Shown here: piece by piece, positions 16,741 to 25,452 of the stretch
Layout: each line of letters begins with the position of its first letter
Numbering within the stretch: position 1 is the first letter of the stretch
NCBI GenBank assembly: GCA_023701245.1
Contig: JAMPXK010000009.1
Location: forward strand, 1-62,873
Length of the DNA stretch: 62,873 bases
Source: Elusimicrobiales bacterium
GTDB taxonomy: Bacteria > Elusimicrobiota > Elusimicrobia > Elusimicrobiales > UBA9959
Reading direction: 5' to 3'
Made by a program: the position numbers and the translations under genes
Notes under the pieces: model-generated
What the model saw: only the letters and a program-made list of their open reading frames with translations
The model's database searches: none
What the model was told of the DNA's origin: nothing

Positions 16741-17190
16741 TAACCTGCTGTATCATGATTGGGCGGGTGCAGCTCCCGCCGGTGGTTACAAATCAATCAC
16801 ACAAAAGACCACCGCGGCGGCCGCAGTAGCGGACGCCGAAGGCGGACCCGGTGTGGAGCAAAGCGAAACCCCGTGCGGCCAGCAGGCCGCGCATAGGAGG
16901 TTGCTGTAAGATGCCGCTTAACTTGGGAGCAGGTGCAAGGCGCGTTAGTGCCGCCGCCCTGCGAACCCGCCTTCTCGCGGCAAGGAGCAGTGCGGGGCCG
17001 CGCTTCGTGGCCACGCCTGCGACGACATCTCGCGGATAAGCTCGGGACTCCTTCGATAACACGGATCAAAGACGACACTTAGAGCGCTTCATCGGGGTTT
17101 TCGACAAAGAAAAGTCGAACTTTAGTGCGAAGACTCCGCCAGTTTTAAACGGCACCGAAAGACCCGCGAAAGCGGGTTCTTTCTTTTTCG
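16741..17190 (+). ncRNA. Candidate structured non-coding region, unassigned
   Basis: About 450 bases without a supported gene, GC-rich again and full of local stems: GGCGGG-TGCAGCT-CCCGCC near 16763, GGTGGT/ACCACC closing a 20-base loop near 16781-16814, CGCC-GAA-GGCG near 16830, GCGGCC-AGCA-GGCCGC near 16877, and TTCGAC/GTCGAA near 17101-17120. It ends in an intrinsic terminator on the plus strand. I could not match it to RNase P, tmRNA, SRP or 6S RNA. The two minus-strand frames here look non-protein-like. It may be an unrecognised RNA or simply island-boundary spacer. Confidence 0.35.
17157..17189 (+). terminator. Intrinsic terminator before the sensor kinase gene
   Basis: GAAAGACCCGC and GCGGGTTCTTTC pair around a GAAA loop with one bulged base, followed by CTTTTT. 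It faces the plus strand with no plus-strand gene upstream, which suggests that 16741-17156 is transcribed. Confidence 0.75.
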
Positions 17191-17210
17191 AGCAGCGCCG
17201 GGATATTTTT

Positions 17211-17216
17211 TATACA
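17211..17216 (+). promoter_or_regulatory. -10-like box just before the sensor kinase gene
   Basis: TATACA (within TATACAAT) ends nine bases before the ATG, and no Shine-Dalgarno sequence is visible. Transcription would start within a few bases of the start codon, giving a very short or absent leader. Confidence 0.45.
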
Positions 17217-17225
17217 ATTCTGAAC

Positions 17226-18776
17226 ATGACCTCGAAAGCAAACATCCTGATCGTGGACGACGAAGCCCAGATAGCCGAAATGATCCTGGCCACCCTGCAG
17301 GCCAACGGCTATTCGGCCGCGGTCGCCTTCAACGGCAGCGAGGGCCTGAAGAAGGCCGCCGCGGAAAAATTCGACCTGGCCATCATGGACATCCAGATGC
17401 CGGAGATGGACGGCATCACCGCCCTGGGCGAGATAAAGAAGATAGACCCCGAGATAGAGGTCATCATAGCCACCGGCCACGGCACCATGGGCACGGCCAT
17501 CCAGAGCATGCGCAAAGGCGCCTTCGACTACCTGCACAAACCCTTCGAACTGAAGGAACTGCTGAAGGTGGTGGAGCGCGCGGTGGAAAAGCGCAAGTTC
17601 AACGACATCGCCAAGGTGATCTTCTCCACTATCAAGCCCGAAGACCAGCTGCGCGTCATCATAGACGCCGTCACCCGCATCATGAAGGCCGACGAATCCA
17701 TGCTGGTGCTGCCGGACGCCGAGGGCAAGCCCCGGGTGGCGGTCTCCAACGGCCTGGAGGACGAGGAAAGCCGCGCCTCCCGCCTGGAGATGTGCGCGCG
17801 CGTGACGTCGCAGCCGGAAGGCCCCCCAAAAGCCCTGCTGCTGGTGGAGAACCCCTCCATAGACAACAAGTTCGCCGGCATCAAGGGCCTGGAGAAGGTA
17901 AAGTTCTCCCTTTTCCTGCCGCTGGTGGAGGACAATAAGCCCGCGGGCCTCATAAACATCAACCGCGACGAGGAAGACGCCTACTTCACCGAGGACGACA
18001 TGCAGCGGGCCCGCATTTTCGCCTCGCTGGTGAACCTCGCCATGCGCAATTCCAGCCTCTACCGCCAGCTGCAGGAGACGCAGTCCCAGCTTATCCAGGC
18101 GGAAAAGATGTCCGCCCTGGGCCAGCTGGCCGGCGGCCTCGCGCACGAGATCAACAACCCCCTCTCCGGCATCCTGGGCCTGACGCAGCTGGTCCTGGAA
18201 AGCCTGCCCAAGGACGGCCAGAACTACGCCGACCTCAAAGAGATAGAGAAGGCCGTCTTCCGCTGCAAGAAGATCATAGTTTCCCTGCTGTCCTTCTCCC
18301 GGCAGGAAAAGACCCGCATGGAACCGGTGAACATCAACGAGGCCATAGAGGAAACGCTTACCCTCTGCGCCCGCCAGATGGAACTCAAACACGTGAAGAT
18401 AAACCGCCAGCTGACCCCCGGCCTGCCCATGGTCAACGCCGACTTTCAGCAGCTCATGCAGGTGTTCCTGAACCTGTTCACCAACGCCCGGGACGCCATG
18501 CCCGACGGAGGAGAACTGTCCATAGAGACCCGCCTGCTCAGGACCCCCGCCGGGGTCGAACTGCTCATGACCTCCATAACCGATACCGGCGCCGGCATCA
18601 GCCGCGACATCCTGGACAAGATATTCGACCCGTTCTTCACCACCAAGCCGGTGGGCAAGGGCACGGGCCTGGGCCTGTCGGTCTGCCTGGGCATCATCCA
18701 CAAGCACAACGGCGCCATCAAGGCGCAGAGCGAGCCCGGCAGGGGCTCCACCTTCACCATCAGCCTGCCGGTGTGA
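17226..18776 (+). CDS. Sensor histidine kinase with N-terminal receiver and GAF-like domains
   Basis: 516 residues, no membrane segments, so cytoplasmic. A receiver domain (1-120) with phospho-acceptor Asp55 in LAIMDIQMPEMDG and Lys105 in LHKPFE is followed by a GAF-like region (about 125-275). A coiled segment leads to HisKA with the H-box LAGGLAHEINNPLSG (His307). The HATPase_c domain has the N-box FLNLFTNARDAMPDGG, DTGAGI (453-458), FDPFFTTKPVGKGTGLGL and GRGSTF. The receiver-first layout suggests it is a mid-point of a phosphorelay. It is followed one base later by a single-domain receiver, the likely partner. The signal sensed by the GAF-like domain is unknown. Confidence 0.93.
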   Translation: MTSKANILIVDDEAQIAEMILATLQANGYSAAVAFNGSEGLKKAAAEKFDLAIMDIQMPEMDGITALGEIKKIDPEIEVIIATGHGTMGTAIQSMRKGAFDYLHKPFELKELLKVVERAVEKRKFNDIAKVIFSTIKPEDQLRVIIDAVTRIMKADESMLVLPDAEGKPRVAVSNGLEDEESRASRLEMCARVTSQPEGPPKALLLVENPSIDNKFAGIKGLEKVKFSLFLPLVEDNKPAGLININRDEEDAYFTEDDMQRARIFASLVNLAMRNSSLYRQLQETQSQLIQAEKMSALGQLAGGLAHEINNPLSGILGLTQLVLESLPKDGQNYADLKEIEKAVFRCKKIIVSLLSFSRQEKTRMEPVNINEAIEETLTLCARQMELKHVKINRQLTPGLPMVNADFQQLMQVFLNLFTNARDAMPDGGELSIETRLLRTPAGVELLMTSITDTGAGISRDILDKIFDPFFTTKPVGKGTGLGLSVCLGIIHKHNGAIKAQSEPGRGSTFTISLPV

Positions 18777-18777
18777 T

Positions 18778-19140
18778 ATGGGAAAGAAGATCCTGATAAT
18801 AGACGACGAAGCGCTGGTGCGCAATTACGTGCGGCGCGCGCTGGCCAGCCGCGGCTGGGCCGTGACCGAAATGGACAACGGCGCCTCCGCCCTTGAGCTG
18901 CTCAAGCGGGAAACCTTCAGCGTGGTCATCTGCGACCTGAAGATGCCGGACATGCGCGGCGAGGAAGTGGTAAAGCGCGTGCGCGAAATGCTGCCGGCCG
19001 TAAAGATCATAGTCATTACCGGGTCCGTCTCCAACATCACCAGCCCCATAGTCCCCGGCGTCAGCGTGGACGGCTTCCTTATAAAGCCCTTCGGCATAGA
19101 CGAGATCCGCGACCTGGCCCAGAAAGTCCTGGAAAACTAA
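18778..19140 (+). CDS. Single-domain response regulator receiver
   Basis: 120 residues, a CheY-like receiver only. Acidic pocket IIDDE (9-11), phospho-acceptor Asp53 in VVICDLKMPDMRG, Thr/Ser switch ITGS and conserved Lys in FLIKPFG. There is no output domain, so it probably passes phosphate on or acts by protein contact. ATG 18778 immediately follows the kinase TGA, so the two are co-translated. Confidence 0.93.
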   Translation: MGKKILIIDDEALVRNYVRRALASRGWAVTEMDNGASALELLKRETFSVVICDLKMPDMRGEEVVKRVREMLPAVKIIVITGSVSNITSPIVPGVSVDGFLIKPFGIDEIRDLAQKVLEN

Positions 19141-19141
19141 A

Positions 19142-19166
19142 GCCCGCGGGGGTAAAACCCGCGGGC
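19142..19166. terminator. Terminator hairpin between convergent genes
   Basis: Perfect nine-base arms GCCCGCGGG and CCCGCGGGC around GGTAAAA. On the minus strand it is followed by TTTAGTTTTCC, so it serves best as terminator of the minus-strand FlgO-like gene. It can also stall the plus-strand receiver transcript. Confidence 0.75.
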
Positions 19167-19191
19167 CGCTGTTCCTTCGCCGAACCGGAGT

Positions 19192-20103
19192 TCAATGCAG
19201 GCCGCACTCGTCCGAGACGCGGCTCTCCTCTTCCATAAGGGCTATCACGGTGTTCATTTCCCCCGCGCTCAGCACGGGGACCGCGCCGCCGCGGTGAAAG
19301 GAATCCAGCAGCGCGTAGAAGCGCTGCTTGCCGCGCTCGTCGAGCATCTCCCCGCCGGGGTTGCGCTTGAGCCTGGAGGCGCTGAAGGCGGGGTCGCGCA
19401 TCTGCAGCGCCCAGTACTTGGCCTTCGCCTCCACGGCGCCCATCTGCCTGACGGCCAGCAGCGCCTTGCGGGTATTGCAGGTCTCGGTGTTAAGGCTCTT
19501 GGGCGCGTCGCGGAAGTCCACGAAGGCGGGCTTTATCTCCTCTTCGCCGAACATGGCGGCCAGTTCGCGCAGGTCGGGCACGTCGAACTGGAACTCCGGG
19601 CGCTCGGGCAGGATGTCCCACTGGCGGTCGGTCTGCGCCTCCACGGTATGCAGCACGGCCCCGGTCAGGGGGTCTATCATCTTGGCTATTATCATAAGGT
19701 GTTCTTTAGTGCCGAAGATGGTCCCCACGATGATGGCGTCCGAAGGGTTGATCCTCCTGGGCGAGCCCTCGGGCGCCTCGTCGGTCACCCCGGAGGCGGA
19801 CAGGCGGCGCTCCTCCAGCACCTTGTCGAGCTGCGAGCGCTCCAGCAGGTTCACCTTGCCGGAAGCCACCAGGCCCGACAGCAGTTTTTCAGAGATGTAG
19901 TCGCTCTCCTCCCGGGAGGTCCTGGCCTTGCGGGAGAAGCCTATCACGGCCACGTTCTTCACTTTCTTGTTGGTGGAGTACTTGGCGAAGTCGTTCGCCA
20001 TTTTCCGGTAGACGTCCTCGGCGGCCTGGGAGGAGGTGGCACACAGCAGAAGCGCGGCGGCGGCGGCCAAGGTCAGTTTGAAAGCTGGCGTCATCCTTTT
20101 CAT
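19192..20103 (-). CDS. Secreted FlgO/CsgG-like protein
   Basis: 303 residues with signal peptide MKRMTPAFKLTLAAAAALLLCATSSQAA and no lipobox. Residues 47-165 have the FlgO/CsgG pattern: VKNVAVIGFSRKARTSRE, YISEKLLSGLVASGKVNLLE, RSQLDKVLEERRL and AIIVGTIFGTKEHLMIIAKM. The remaining 120 residues are not recognised. Family members act in the outer membrane or periplasm, often with flagella, LPS or secretion. Neither flagellar nor curli genes are nearby. Monocistronic, between the two signalling loci. It shares its fold type with the C-terminal part of the PorV-like island gene but not obvious close identity. Confidence 0.75.
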   Translation of the reverse strand: MKRMTPAFKLTLAAAAALLLCATSSQAAEDVYRKMANDFAKYSTNKKVKNVAVIGFSRKARTSREESDYISEKLLSGLVASGKVNLLERSQLDKVLEERRLSASGVTDEAPEGSPRRINPSDAIIVGTIFGTKEHLMIIAKMIDPLTGAVLHTVEAQTDRQWDILPERPEFQFDVPDLRELAAMFGEEEIKPAFVDFRDAPKSLNTETCNTRKALLAVRQMGAVEAKAKYWALQMRDPAFSASRLKRNPGGEMLDERGKQRFYALLDSFHRGGAVPVLSAGEMNTVIALMEEESRVSDECGLH

Positions 20104-20174
20104 AACCCCTCCTCTTACTTCACTGATAGTCTACAGCACGGGGGGTATTGAAAAGGACAAAAAAACGTCAAATT

Positions 20175-20864
20175 TTAGTCAAATTTATAGCCGTGTCCTG
20201 TTACGCTGGTTATATGGGCGCCTATGTCGGCGCCCAGTTTCTTGCGCAGGGAGGACACGTGCACGCCCACGGTATGCGGGTCGTTGTAGCTGGCCGGGTC
20301 GTAGCCCCACACCGTCTCCAGCAGGTACGGCACCGACAGCAGCCGGCCCTCTTCGGTTATCAGGGCCATCAGCAGGTCGAATTCCTTGCGGGTAAGGTTC
20401 ACCATGGAATTCTTTATGGCCACGCTGCGCGCGGCGGGGTCTATCACCATGCCCAGTTTTTTTATCTTCTCGGTCTTGGCGGCCACGCCCTCGTAGCGCT
20501 TCATCACGGCTTTCATCTTGGCCAGCAGCACCGGGAAAGAGAACGGCTTTATCACGTAGTCGTCGGCGCCCTTGTTGTAGCCGGCCAGGATATCCTCTTC
20601 GCTGATCTTGCGGCCGGACACGATGATGACCGGGATGCAGGAAAAACCCTCGGTCTCCTTGAGGGCCTTGCACAGGGCGAAGCCGTCCAGGCCCTTCATC
20701 TCCACGTCCGTCACTACCAGGTCAGGCCCGAAATCCTTCACCATGGCCACGGCCTCGGCGCCGTTGTCGGCGGCGGCGACGTTAAAGCCCTGCCCCTCCA
20801 GATACCTGCGGGTGGAATTGAGCACCAGTTTGTCGTCGTCGACCAGGAGTATTTTTTTGAACAT
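20175..20864 (-). CDS. OmpR/PhoB-family response regulator
   Basis: 229 residues from ATG 20864. The frame is open 14 codons further, but that part is Pro/Ala-rich and lacks a start context. Receiver domain: VDDDKLV at 7-13, phospho-acceptor Asp in LVVTDVEMKGLDG, Lys in VIKPFSFP. The C-terminal winged helix is PhoB-like: LTRKEFDLLMALITEEGRLLS, ETVWGYD, VGVHVSSLRKKLG and ITSVTGHGYKFD. It is therefore a DNA-binding transcription factor. No kinase gene is adjacent. The kinase at 17226 is a possible but unproven partner. Confidence 0.93.
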   Translation of the reverse strand: MFKKILLVDDDKLVLNSTRRYLEGQGFNVAAADNGAEAVAMVKDFGPDLVVTDVEMKGLDGFALCKALKETEGFSCIPVIIVSGRKISEEDILAGYNKGADDYVIKPFSFPVLLAKMKAVMKRYEGVAAKTEKIKKLGMVIDPAARSVAIKNSMVNLTRKEFDLLMALITEEGRLLSVPYLLETVWGYDPASYNDPHTVGVHVSSLRKKLGADIGAHITSVTGHGYKFD

Positions 20865-20923
20865 GTTGGGACCTTTCGCGCCAGCCGGCGGCGCGGGCCG
20901 CCGCACCGCCTGCTTACGATTCT

Positions 20924-20929
20924 ATTATA
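20924..20929 (-). promoter_or_regulatory. -10 box of the OmpR-type regulator gene
   Basis: TATAAT on the minus strand inside AAAATATAATAGAA, about 60 bases before the chosen ATG. No convincing -35 box is seen, which could mean activator dependence. Confidence 0.5.
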
Positions 20930-20977
20930 TTTTGCGCGGCCCTGGCCCGGCCCGCCATAGCGCCTGGGCAATTTTGA

Positions 20978-20983
20978 TATACT
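20978..20983 (+). promoter_or_regulatory. -10 box seven bases before the methyltransferase start
   Basis: TATACT ends seven bases before the ATG at 20991 and no ribosome-binding site is present. The spacing puts the transcription start at or next to the A of ATG, as in leaderless genes. Confidence 0.5.
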
Positions 20984-20990
20984 TGAACCA

Positions 20991-22004
20991 ATGGGAACTC
21001 CGACGACAACTCCGCCCGCGGGAACGCCCGGCGCTTTCTGCCCGGTCTGCCTTGCCCCCGGCCCCCACCGGGAGCTTTTAACCCATACCGACCCTTTCGG
21101 CGGCGGGGTTTACCTCCTGCGCTCCTGCGCCGCCTGCGGCGCGGATTTTTCCGACCCCATGAAAAATCCGGGGCCGGAGTGGTACGCTGCCGCGGCCCCG
21201 GCCTGGACCCCCTCCGTTCCCTCCCCCATCCCCTCCTGGCGCCTCAGGGAACTCTCGCGCCTGCGGGCCGCCAAACCCGGCGCCGCCAGCTTGCTGGAGG
21301 TGGGCTGTTCCGACGGGGCTTTCCTGCTGGCCGCCCGCGCGGCAGGCTTCACGGTCTCGGGGGTGGACTTCGACGCGGCCGCCACCGCCAGGGCCAGGGC
21401 GGCCGGGCTGGAAGCCGTCACCACGGCTTCCTTCGAAACTTTCGCCGCCGGCGCTCCCGGGAAATTCGACGTCATAGTTTTTTTCCAGACGCTGGAGCAC
21501 CTCAGCGCCCCGCGCGCCTTCCTGGCCCAGGTCGCCTCGCTGCTTAATCCCGGCGGCCTCGTCTTCTTCGACATCCCCGACGCCGGCAGGCCCCTGCCTT
21601 CCGGCTCCGGCCTTATCGACCTGCCCCCTCACCACCTTACGCGCTGGCGCGCCGTCACGGTCCGGAAGTTCCTGGAGGCCGGAGGTTTCGAACCGCTGGC
21701 CCTGGGTTCCGCGGTGGACCGCCTCCTCTTGCGCGACGCCGCCGGCTCCGCCCTGGCCGCCGCCCTGGGCAGGTTTAAGCGCGCGCTGACCCGGCCCGCC
21801 GCCGCGGCCGCCGCCGGCCCTGCCGCACCGCCGCCTCCCTCCGCCGTGCCTTCCGCGGCCTTTCGCGTCTTCGACTTCTGCTACCGCCGCCTGGCGGCGC
21901 CGCTGCTGGCCCCTGTTTTCTTTTTCTGGGCGCTGCTGCTCAAGGCCCGGGGCCGCGGCTTCTACCTCTGCTGCCGCGCCGTGCTGCGCCGGCCCGCGGC
22001 TTAG
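20991..22004 (+). CDS. Class I SAM-dependent methyltransferase with N-terminal zinc ribbon
   Basis: 337 residues. Cys17-x2-Cys20 and Cys46-x2-Cys49 form a zinc-ribbon-like N terminus. The SAM-binding loop LLEVGCSDGAFLLAARAAGF, then GVDFD, and FFQTLEHLSAP follow, as in Methyltransf_11/23 enzymes from sugar-modification clusters. The last 70 residues are Ala/Pro-rich and then hydrophobic (LLAPVFFFWALLLKA), suggesting membrane attachment. First gene of the plus-strand polysaccharide cluster. The likely substrate is a sugar or lipid-linked glycan. Confidence 0.82.
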   Translation: MGTPTTTPPAGTPGAFCPVCLAPGPHRELLTHTDPFGGGVYLLRSCAACGADFSDPMKNPGPEWYAAAAPAWTPSVPSPIPSWRLRELSRLRAAKPGAASLLEVGCSDGAFLLAARAAGFTVSGVDFDAAATARARAAGLEAVTTASFETFAAGAPGKFDVIVFFQTLEHLSAPRAFLAQVASLLNPGGLVFFDIPDAGRPLPSGSGLIDLPPHHLTRWRAVTVRKFLEAGGFEPLALGSAVDRLLLRDAAGSALAAALGRFKRALTRPAAAAAAGPAAPPPPSAVPSAAFRVFDFCYRRLAAPLLAPVFFFWALLLKARGRGFYLCCRAVLRRPAA

Positions 22005-22026
22005 CCCCGTCCCAACCCATTTTTAG

Positions 22027-22032
22027 TATACT
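22027..22032 (+). promoter_or_regulatory. -10 box before the flippase gene
   Basis: TATACT ends 11 bases before ATG 22044, with no clear Shine-Dalgarno sequence between them. It allows transcription of the flippase and the three glycosyltransferases separately from the methyltransferase. Confidence 0.45.
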
Positions 22033-22043
22033 TTTACCGGATT

Positions 22044-23480
22044 ATGAGCGCCGGCCGCACTATTTTCAAGAATTTCCTCTCTCTGACCTTCTCCAACGCC
22101 GTTTCCAGGGCTTCAGGGCTCATCACCGTCATCTACCTGGCCCGCGTGCTGGGCCCGGCCGAATTCGGCAAGATGAATTTCGCCATGGCGCTGACCGGCT
22201 ACTTCGCCACCCTGGCGCACCTGGGGCTGGGCACCATAGGCATCCGGGAGCTGGCCCAGGCGCCCGGCGACAGGGACCTCTGCGTCAGCCGTATCCTCAG
22301 CCTCAAGGTCCTGCTGGGCACGGGGGCCTTCGCGCTGCTCTGCCTGGTCACGCTCCTGCTCAAAGAGCCTTCCGACGTAAAGTGGCTGGTGGTCTTTTAC
22401 GGCCTCACCATGTTCACCACCAACGTCCTCTCCTTCGACTGGGTCTTCCAGGGCATAGAGAAGATGGAGTACCTGGGCTTCGCCGGCGCCGCGCAGGGCG
22501 TGGCCTACCTGGCCGCCATAGCCCTTTCCATAAAAGGCAGCGGCGATCTCCTGCTCATCCCGTGGCTGCTGCTGGGCGCCCAGGCCTGCGCCGTGGCCTT
22601 CATGTGGCTCGCCTACCGGCGCCTCTTTCCCGGGTCGGGCCTGCGGTTCGTGCGGCCGGAGAACCTGGAGAAGCTCCGCCAGGCGCTGCCCATAGCGCTC
22701 TGGGGCATCCTCACCGTCATCATCCTCAATTCAGGCATTACCATCCTGGGCTTCCTGCGCCCGCCCGGGGAAGTAGGCTACTTTTCGGCCGCCTACAAAG
22801 TCACCTGGATAATAGTGGAGACGCTGATAGCCTACATAGCCGCCGTCTTCCCCTCCATGGCCAAGCACCACGCCCTCTCGCCCGAAAAGTTCAGCGCCGT
22901 GCTGGACCGCACGCTCAAGCTGGCCACGCTGTTCTGCCTGCCGGCCATGGCCGGTCTTTACATGCTGTCGGTGCCCGTCACCGCGCTGGTCTACGGCAGC
23001 AAGTTCGGCGAGGCCGCCTCTATCCTGGCCTTCCTGGCGGTACTGCCGTACCTCATCTTCATCACCAACCTCTACTCCCACGCGCTGATAGCCGCCCACC
23101 GCCAGAACAAGGTGCTTAAGCTCAGCGCCATCCAGGCCGCCCTGGTAGTACTGCTCAACCTGGCGCTCATCCCCGCCTATGGGGCCAAGGGACTGGCGGC
23201 CGCGGCCATAATAGCCACCGCCGTCTGCAACTACCTCTACCGCCTGGAAACCGGCCGGTTCGCCAAACTGGGCAGGTTCCGCCCCTACAAGCCGCTCCTG
23301 GCCACCGCGCTGATGGCCGGGGCGCTGCGCCTGGCCGCCGGCCAGGGCCTGCTGGTCACGGTACCGCTGGGCGTTGTCGTGTACGCGGCCGCCATCCTGC
23401 TCTTGCGGGAAGTGACCCTGGAAGAACTGCGCGGGCTGCGGACTTTGTTCAGGCCCGAAGCGCAAGGCAGGGAACGATGA
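22044..23480 (+). CDS. Polysaccharide flippase, Wzx/RfbX type
   Basis: 478 residues with about 12-14 hydrophobic segments. The N terminus FLSLTFSNAVSRASGLITVIYLARVLGP is the classic MOP-superfamily polysaccharide-export start, followed by FGKMNFAMALTGYFATLAHLGL. The C-terminal repeat half includes LYGSKF-like LVYGSKFGEAASILAFL. It moves lipid-linked oligosaccharide units across the inner membrane. The stop overlaps the start of the next glycosyltransferase (ATGA), so the two are coupled. No Wzy polymerase or Wzz is in the window. Confidence 0.92.
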   Translation: MSAGRTIFKNFLSLTFSNAVSRASGLITVIYLARVLGPAEFGKMNFAMALTGYFATLAHLGLGTIGIRELAQAPGDRDLCVSRILSLKVLLGTGAFALLCLVTLLLKEPSDVKWLVVFYGLTMFTTNVLSFDWVFQGIEKMEYLGFAGAAQGVAYLAAIALSIKGSGDLLLIPWLLLGAQACAVAFMWLAYRRLFPGSGLRFVRPENLEKLRQALPIALWGILTVIILNSGITILGFLRPPGEVGYFSAAYKVTWIIVETLIAYIAAVFPSMAKHHALSPEKFSAVLDRTLKLATLFCLPAMAGLYMLSVPVTALVYGSKFGEAASILAFLAVLPYLIFITNLYSHALIAAHRQNKVLKLSAIQAALVVLLNLALIPAYGAKGLAAAAIIATAVCNYLYRLETGRFAKLGRFRPYKPLLATALMAGALRLAAGQGLLVTVPLGVVVYAAAILLLREVTLEELRGLRTLFRPEAQGRER

Positions 23481-24466
23481 AAAAATTTTCCGTGATCATC
23501 GGCACCTACAACTACGGCCGCTTCATAGAAGAGGCCGTGGACAGCGTGCTGGCCCAGGACGTGCCGGCCGGCCAGGTGGAGCTTATAGTGGTGGACGACG
23601 GCTCCACCGACGACACCCAGCTGCGCCTGGCCAAATACGGCCGCGCCCTGAAATACCTGCACCAGGAGAATTCCGGCCAGGCCAGCGCCTTCAATTCCGG
23701 CCTGGCCGAAGCTTCCGGCGAATTCGTCTGCCTGCTGGACGCCGACGACGCCTGGAAGCCGGAAAAGCTGCGCCTGACCGCGGCCGCTTTCGAAGAAGCC
23801 TCGGACATCGGCATGGTGCAGCATTTCATGATGGACGTGAACCCGGAAGGCAAGCCGCTCACCCAGCAGTTCGGCGAGCGCCCGGCCTTCTACACCCTGC
23901 GCGACCTGCTGGCCGGCAGGGCGGCCTTCACCGGCACCAGCGGCCTGGCCTTCAGGCGCTCTTTCCTCGACAAGGTCCTCCCGGTGCCCGCCGGCCTTTT
24001 TTACTGCGCCGACGAATACCTCTACCTCAACATCCTTTTCCACTCCCGGGTGCGCTCGCTCAACACGGTGCTGGGGTTCAAGAAGATCCACGGGGCCAAC
24101 TGGTTCGCCGGCACCATGGAAGACACCCGCCGGCTGGGCAACTACGTCAAGGTAAAGGCGCTCATCCTGCACGATTTCAAAGCGCGCCTCAGGAAAGAAG
24201 GCCTGAAACTCGAAGGCACGGCCATGCCGCTGCCGCTGGAACTGGCCAAGGCCCGCGTGCTCTATTACGCCCGGCGCGGCCAGCGCCGCGAGGCGCTCCG
24301 GACCATTTACGACGAGGTCCTCTTCGGGCCTACCGCGGGGCGCCGTTTGTTCCACGCCGTCACGCTGGCCGTGTCGGCGCTGAGCCCGGCCCTGTACCTG
24401 AAACTTCACGCGTTCTACGCGGCCCTCCGGACCGGCCGCCGCGCCGGAGGAACGGCCCGCGGCTGA
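23477..24466 (+). CDS. Family 2 glycosyltransferase
   Basis: 329 residues, GT-A fold. N terminus FSVIIGTYNYGRFIEEAVDS, nucleotide-sugar site VVDDGSTDDT, metal-binding CLLDADDAWKP, and a late FKKIHGANWFAGT motif. No transmembrane anchor. Overlaps the flippase gene by four bases. Close in layout to the next gene (IHGAN motif in both), so probably an ancient tandem duplicate. Sugar donor unknown. Confidence 0.92.
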   Translation: MKKFSVIIGTYNYGRFIEEAVDSVLAQDVPAGQVELIVVDDGSTDDTQLRLAKYGRALKYLHQENSGQASAFNSGLAEASGEFVCLLDADDAWKPEKLRLTAAAFEEASDIGMVQHFMMDVNPEGKPLTQQFGERPAFYTLRDLLAGRAAFTGTSGLAFRRSFLDKVLPVPAGLFYCADEYLYLNILFHSRVRSLNTVLGFKKIHGANWFAGTMEDTRRLGNYVKVKALILHDFKARLRKEGLKLEGTAMPLPLELAKARVLYYARRGQRREALRTIYDEVLFGPTAGRRLFHAVTLAVSALSPALYLKLHAFYAALRTGRRAGGTARG

Positions 24467-24475
24467 CGCCACGCC

Positions 24476-25450
24476 ATGAAACCACTCGTAAGCGCCATCA
24501 TCATCAACCATAATTACGCGCCCTACCTGCCGCAGGCGGTAGAGAGCGTGCTGGCCCAGGACCTGCCCGCGGGCCAGCTGGAGGTCATAGTGGTGGACGG
24601 CGCCTCCACGGACAATTCCCGCGAGGTACTCAAACCGTATCTCGACAGGATCCGGCTGGTGGAAAAACCCTATGACGGCATGGTAAGTTCCTGCAACTGG
24701 GGCCTGCGCGAGGCGCGCGGCGACTGGGCGGCCTTCCTGGAATCCGACGATTTCTGGCGCGCGGACAAGCTTAAACGCACCCTCTCCCACCCGCTGTTCG
24801 GCAAGGGGCCGGCGCTCTTCCAGCACTGGATGCTGCAGGTGGACAAAGCGGGCGCGCCGCTGCCCGGCTACGACTATCCCGCCGGACCCGAAAGTTTCGA
24901 CTTCCTGGACACCGTGCGCGGCCTGCCCTACGCCGGCACCAGCTGCATCCTCATGAAAACAGACGCCATAAAGCCGTACCTGCCTTTTCCCGAGGACATC
25001 CTTTACGGCGCCGACGCTTTCCTGCGGTGGATAGCGGCCGCCAGGGGCCCCATCGTCAATATACCGGAGACGCTGGCCTTCAGGCGCATCCACGGGGCCA
25101 ACCTGTTCGGGGAGCAGATCTACGGCGACCCGGTGCGGGCGGCCAACGCGGCCGCCGTCAGCGGCACCATGATGAACTTTCTCGACGAGGTCTGCCGGCG
25201 CGAAGGCCTTACCCTGCCGCCGCCGGTGCGCCGCCACCTGAAGGCCGAACATCTTAAGCTGGTCATGGCGGACAGCGCCCACAAGGGCCGGCTTGGCCCG
25301 GCCCTGCGCGCCTGGGCGGCTTTCGCGGCCAACGGCGGCCCAGCCCCCCTGGCCCTGGCGCGGAGCGCCGCGGCCCTGCTGCTGGCGTCCTGCCCGCCGC
25401 TCTACCTCAAAGCGCAGGCCCTGGCGGCGGCGCTGCGCAGGAGGTCCTGA
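24476..25450 (+). CDS. Family 2 glycosyltransferase
   Basis: 324 residues. SAIIINHNYAPYLPQAVES at the N terminus, VVDGASTDNS, and FLESDDFWRAD in place of the usual DxD, which still offers acidic ligands. RRIHGANLFGEQ mirrors the previous gene. It starts nine bases after the preceding stop. It probably adds a different sugar of the same repeat unit. Confidence 0.91.
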   Translation: MKPLVSAIIINHNYAPYLPQAVESVLAQDLPAGQLEVIVVDGASTDNSREVLKPYLDRIRLVEKPYDGMVSSCNWGLREARGDWAAFLESDDFWRADKLKRTLSHPLFGKGPALFQHWMLQVDKAGAPLPGYDYPAGPESFDFLDTVRGLPYAGTSCILMKTDAIKPYLPFPEDILYGADAFLRWIAAARGPIVNIPETLAFRRIHGANLFGEQIYGDPVRAANAAAVSGTMMNFLDEVCRREGLTLPPPVRRHLKAEHLKLVMADSAHKGRLGPALRAWAAFAANGGPAPLALARSAAALLLASCPPLYLKAQALAAALRRRS

Positions 25451-25452
25451 CC

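Noticed and set aside
16793-17078. Two overlapping minus-strand frames of about 90 residues
   Set aside because: Arg/Ala/Pro-rich, no ribosome-binding site, no recognisable motif; they lie across a hairpin-rich region.
16741-17190. RNase P RNA, tmRNA, SRP RNA or 6S RNA
   Set aside because: I looked for GAGGAAAGTCCGGGC-type P-RNA cores, a tRNA-like 3' end with CCA, a tag peptide ending Ala-Ala, and the SRP GGAA tetraloop motif. None is present on either strand.
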